A stretch of 64,000 nucleotides of DNA from Xylaria sp. FL1777 (taxonomy: Eukaryota > Ascomycota > Sordariomycetes > Xylariales > Xylariaceae): NCBI GenBank assembly GCA_022578965.1, contig MU400531.1, forward strand, positions 372,001 to 436,000, given 5' to 3'. A program made the position numbers and the translations under genes. The stretch's first letter is position 1, and each line of letters begins with the position of its first letter. The notes under the pieces were generated by a model that worked only from the letters and a program-made list of their open reading frames with translations, was not told where the DNA came from and ran no database searches. Below are positions 61,848 through 64,000 of this stretch, in pieces.

Positions 61848-64000
61848 TATAACAGACTTGTTATACATTAATATAACAGGTTCGCCCTTAAGGTCTTAAT
61901 TTGCAAGTAATAATAAGATCTTTAACAATAGTCCGTTAAAGAGGTTTTTAAGGTACTTTTACTACTATGCATTAATAAAAGTCTTAAAGAATTAAAAGTA
62001 ATAAATATATTAGTACTTAGCAATTATAAGAAATTAATAGCTAAAGAACTAGAACTAAATAAATAACTAAATACAAAAAATGTATAATTATATAAACAAA
62101 AAAAAAGTAAAAAAAGTAGTAACTTTTTTTAAATTACTGCAAGTTTAATAAGCATTAAATTATTATAAGCTTAGTAAGCTTTAAATTATTATAAGCTTAA
62201 TAAGCTTTAAATTACTGTAAGCTTAGTAAACTAAATAAGTTATTACGTAACTTTAGCTTTAGCTAGCAAAAAAAAAAATGCAAAATATATATAAAAACAT
62301 TAAGCTGCTTTAAAAGCTACCTTTATGCTAATTTTATAACATTATTCCTTTTTTTTTAAAATTGTTGTTCTAACAATTTTCTGTAAGTATTTTTTCTTTT
62401 TTTTTTTCTTATATGCTATAATATTAAAGTGCATTAAAAAAACTAACTGCTTATTTAAAATAAAGCAAAAACTTATTTTTGCTTTTTTTATTAATTTTAT
62501 TAGCTATAAAGTTATGCTTTGTTTTTACTGCTTTAATTAGTTATTAATATGCAAAATAATAAATAATATGTTTTGTTATTTTAAATGCATATGTATTAGT
62601 TGCTCTTATAATAAATCAGAAGTTTTAATTAATTTAATTAACAATATAGTTTTTAAATACTATTGTTTTAAAAAAAAAAAAAAGCAAATAAAGTAATAAT
62701 TATTTTTAGTTCAAAAAAAATTAAAACGAGCTTAAAATAGCTTTAATTTTATTTTAAGTAAGTTAGCTTAGCTTTATATATAAAAACGTTTTTTAAAAGC
62801 AAAAAGTATTAAAATAGTTTAACGAAAGCTTTAGTCCTTAAATAAACTAAACAAAATAAAGCGCATTAAAAAAGAACAAAAAACGCTAGCAAAAAAGCAA
62901 AAATAACAAAAAAAGCAGGCTAAAGCAACACAAGCTGCTTTATTTAAGTTTAATTAAAATTTTTTAGGCATTTTTTTTAAAGTTAACCTTTTTTTTTTAG
63001 TTTTAAGCAGTTAAAATATTAGCAATAAAACTAACTTATAACTACTTTAGTAGTTTTTAAATATTCTTTAAGTTTTTAAGTATTATTAACATATAAATAT
63101 CTTTTTTATTTAATAAAATACTTTAAGTTATTATTGTTTTAACAGGAATTTAGTATATTTTTAACTTTATAAATGTTTTAATTTGTTTTTATTTTTAGTT
63201 ATGTTTTAATAAGTATTTTAATAAGTGCTAGTTTTAGTAAAAAAATGTAAAAAATAAAGTAGATTTGCATATTTTTTAGTAATAATAGTTTATAATTAAT
63301 AAATAAAATAATTTCTTTAATTTTAAAAAAGCCAAGTTTTTTGAATTTTAATTTATTGCTTAGTTGTTTTGTTTTAATTTAAGAAATATTAATGTTTGCA
63401 TTTTGTTTTTATTATAGCAAATAAACTTTGTTTCTTTTTTTAAAAGTTAATTCTTTAGTTCGTTTTTTGTTATAATATACTAATATTTATTGTTATAAAA
63501 ATTAAAAGCATAATTGCAGTTTAGCTTGTAGCGTTTTAATTTTTATTATAATAGTTTTTGCTTAAAGTGCTATAATTAAAATAGCAAGTACTTTTATTAA
63601 TGTTTTTTTTTGTTTTTTAGTAATTGTTTGCTATTTATAAACAGCTTTATATAAAAATATGTTTATATTTTTGTTTGTTAATATATTATATAAAATTTAT
63701 ACTATTAATAATAGTTTTACTTAATTGTTTTATTAGTAATTAATATAACTTTATAAATATTGTTTTAATATTTAGTTTAGTTTTTTTGTTTGTTTATTTG
63801 TTTATAAGTAGTAAGCAGTTAAAAACTTTAGTTTAACACTAATAAGTTTAAAAAAACTAGTTTTAAACTTAAAAGTAAACAATTTATTTTAGTTTAAAAC
63901 AATTTTTTTTAGTAGCTTATGCTTATTTAAATATTAACATATAAAAGCGTATATAAGTTGTTTAGCTATTGCATTTTCTTTAAACAATAAAAAGTAAGCA
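61848..64000 (+). repeat. 2,803-bp direct repeat, unit 2 (cut by the window edge)
   Basis: Direct copy of unit 1, less mutated in places (for example TTCGCCCTTAAGGTC against TTTGCCCTTAGGGTT). Only the first 2,153 bp are inside the window. Direct adjacency suggests a tandem array that may continue to the right. Confidence 0.88.
62143..62238 (+). repeat. 26-bp minisatellite inside unit 2
   Basis: Same unit number and spacing as in unit 1, so the array predates the 2.8-kb duplication. Single transitions break individual units. Confidence 0.85.

Larger units (their letters stand above)
3741..64000. other. 60-kb AT-rich, RIP-type mutated transposon block
   Basis: A hand count of eight lines (480 nt) gives 8.5% C; G is similarly rare by eye. 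Paired repeats inside the block (the two LTRs and the two 2.8-kb units) differ almost only by C/T and G/A. In-frame stops in recognisable transposon proteins fall where CAA, CAG, CGA or TGG codons are expected. These are the marks of repeat-induced point mutation acting on both strands. The block continues beyond the right edge. It is best read as an AT isochore or pericentromeric/centromeric heterochromatin. Confidence 0.88.

Noticed and set aside
3741..64000. Mitochondrial or plasmid origin of the AT-rich DNA
   Set aside because: It is continuous with a spliced nuclear gene, holds nuclear retrotransposon and helicase remnants, and shows no mitochondrial gene, tRNA or rRNA.

Overview
The window comes from the nuclear genome of a filamentous ascomycete (Pezizomycotina). 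It has two very different parts. The left end (about 1-3,500) has ordinary base composition and carries one multi-intron gene. From about 3,740 to the right edge the DNA is extremely AT-rich: eight 60-base lines counted by hand gave 41 C in 480 bases, so roughly 17% G+C. This is the look of DNA that has passed through repeat-induced point mutation (RIP), either as an AT isochore or as centromere-type heterochromatin.

Region 1 (1-3,740). On the minus strand lies the 5' two-thirds of a major facilitator superfamily antiporter of the DHA2 / vacuolar basic amino acid transporter type. It has four exons, three GT-AG introns, and an acidic dileucine signal near the N terminus. Its upstream region holds only microsatellites and possible promoter elements.

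Region 2 (3,741-64,000). I see no intact gene, only transposon remains decayed almost entirely by C-to-T and G-to-A changes. The best resolved is a full-length Ty3/gypsy retrotransposon at 18,031-26,721 on the minus strand. It has two 207-bp LTRs, a 5-bp target duplication (GTTTT), and one gag-pol frame with RT, RNase H, integrase and chromodomain in order. To its right, a plus-strand frame at about 29,940-33,600 encodes a Helitron/PIF1-type helicase with every motif recognisable through its stops. At 40,755-48,428 two inverted copies of a 300-bp repeat bracket a long plus-strand frame (about 42,060-46,000) that I cannot identify; this is the best candidate for something undescribed. A third copy of the 300-bp repeat lies at 58,193. 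The right end holds two direct copies of a 2,803-bp unit with a perfect 12-bp inverted repeat at its head. Other remains are a 103-bp tandem array near 56.5 kb, several minisatellites, a dispersed repeat pair at 10.9 and 12.8 kb, and unidentified frames at 14.5-15.3, 28.7-29.1 and 55.2-55.5 kb.

The reading frames of the two large elements hold for 3.6 and 6.2 kb despite many stops, so substitution rather than insertion or deletion silenced them. Surviving C is strongly depleted after T (4 of 41), a 5'-neighbour bias that the classical CpA preference of RIP does not by itself predict.
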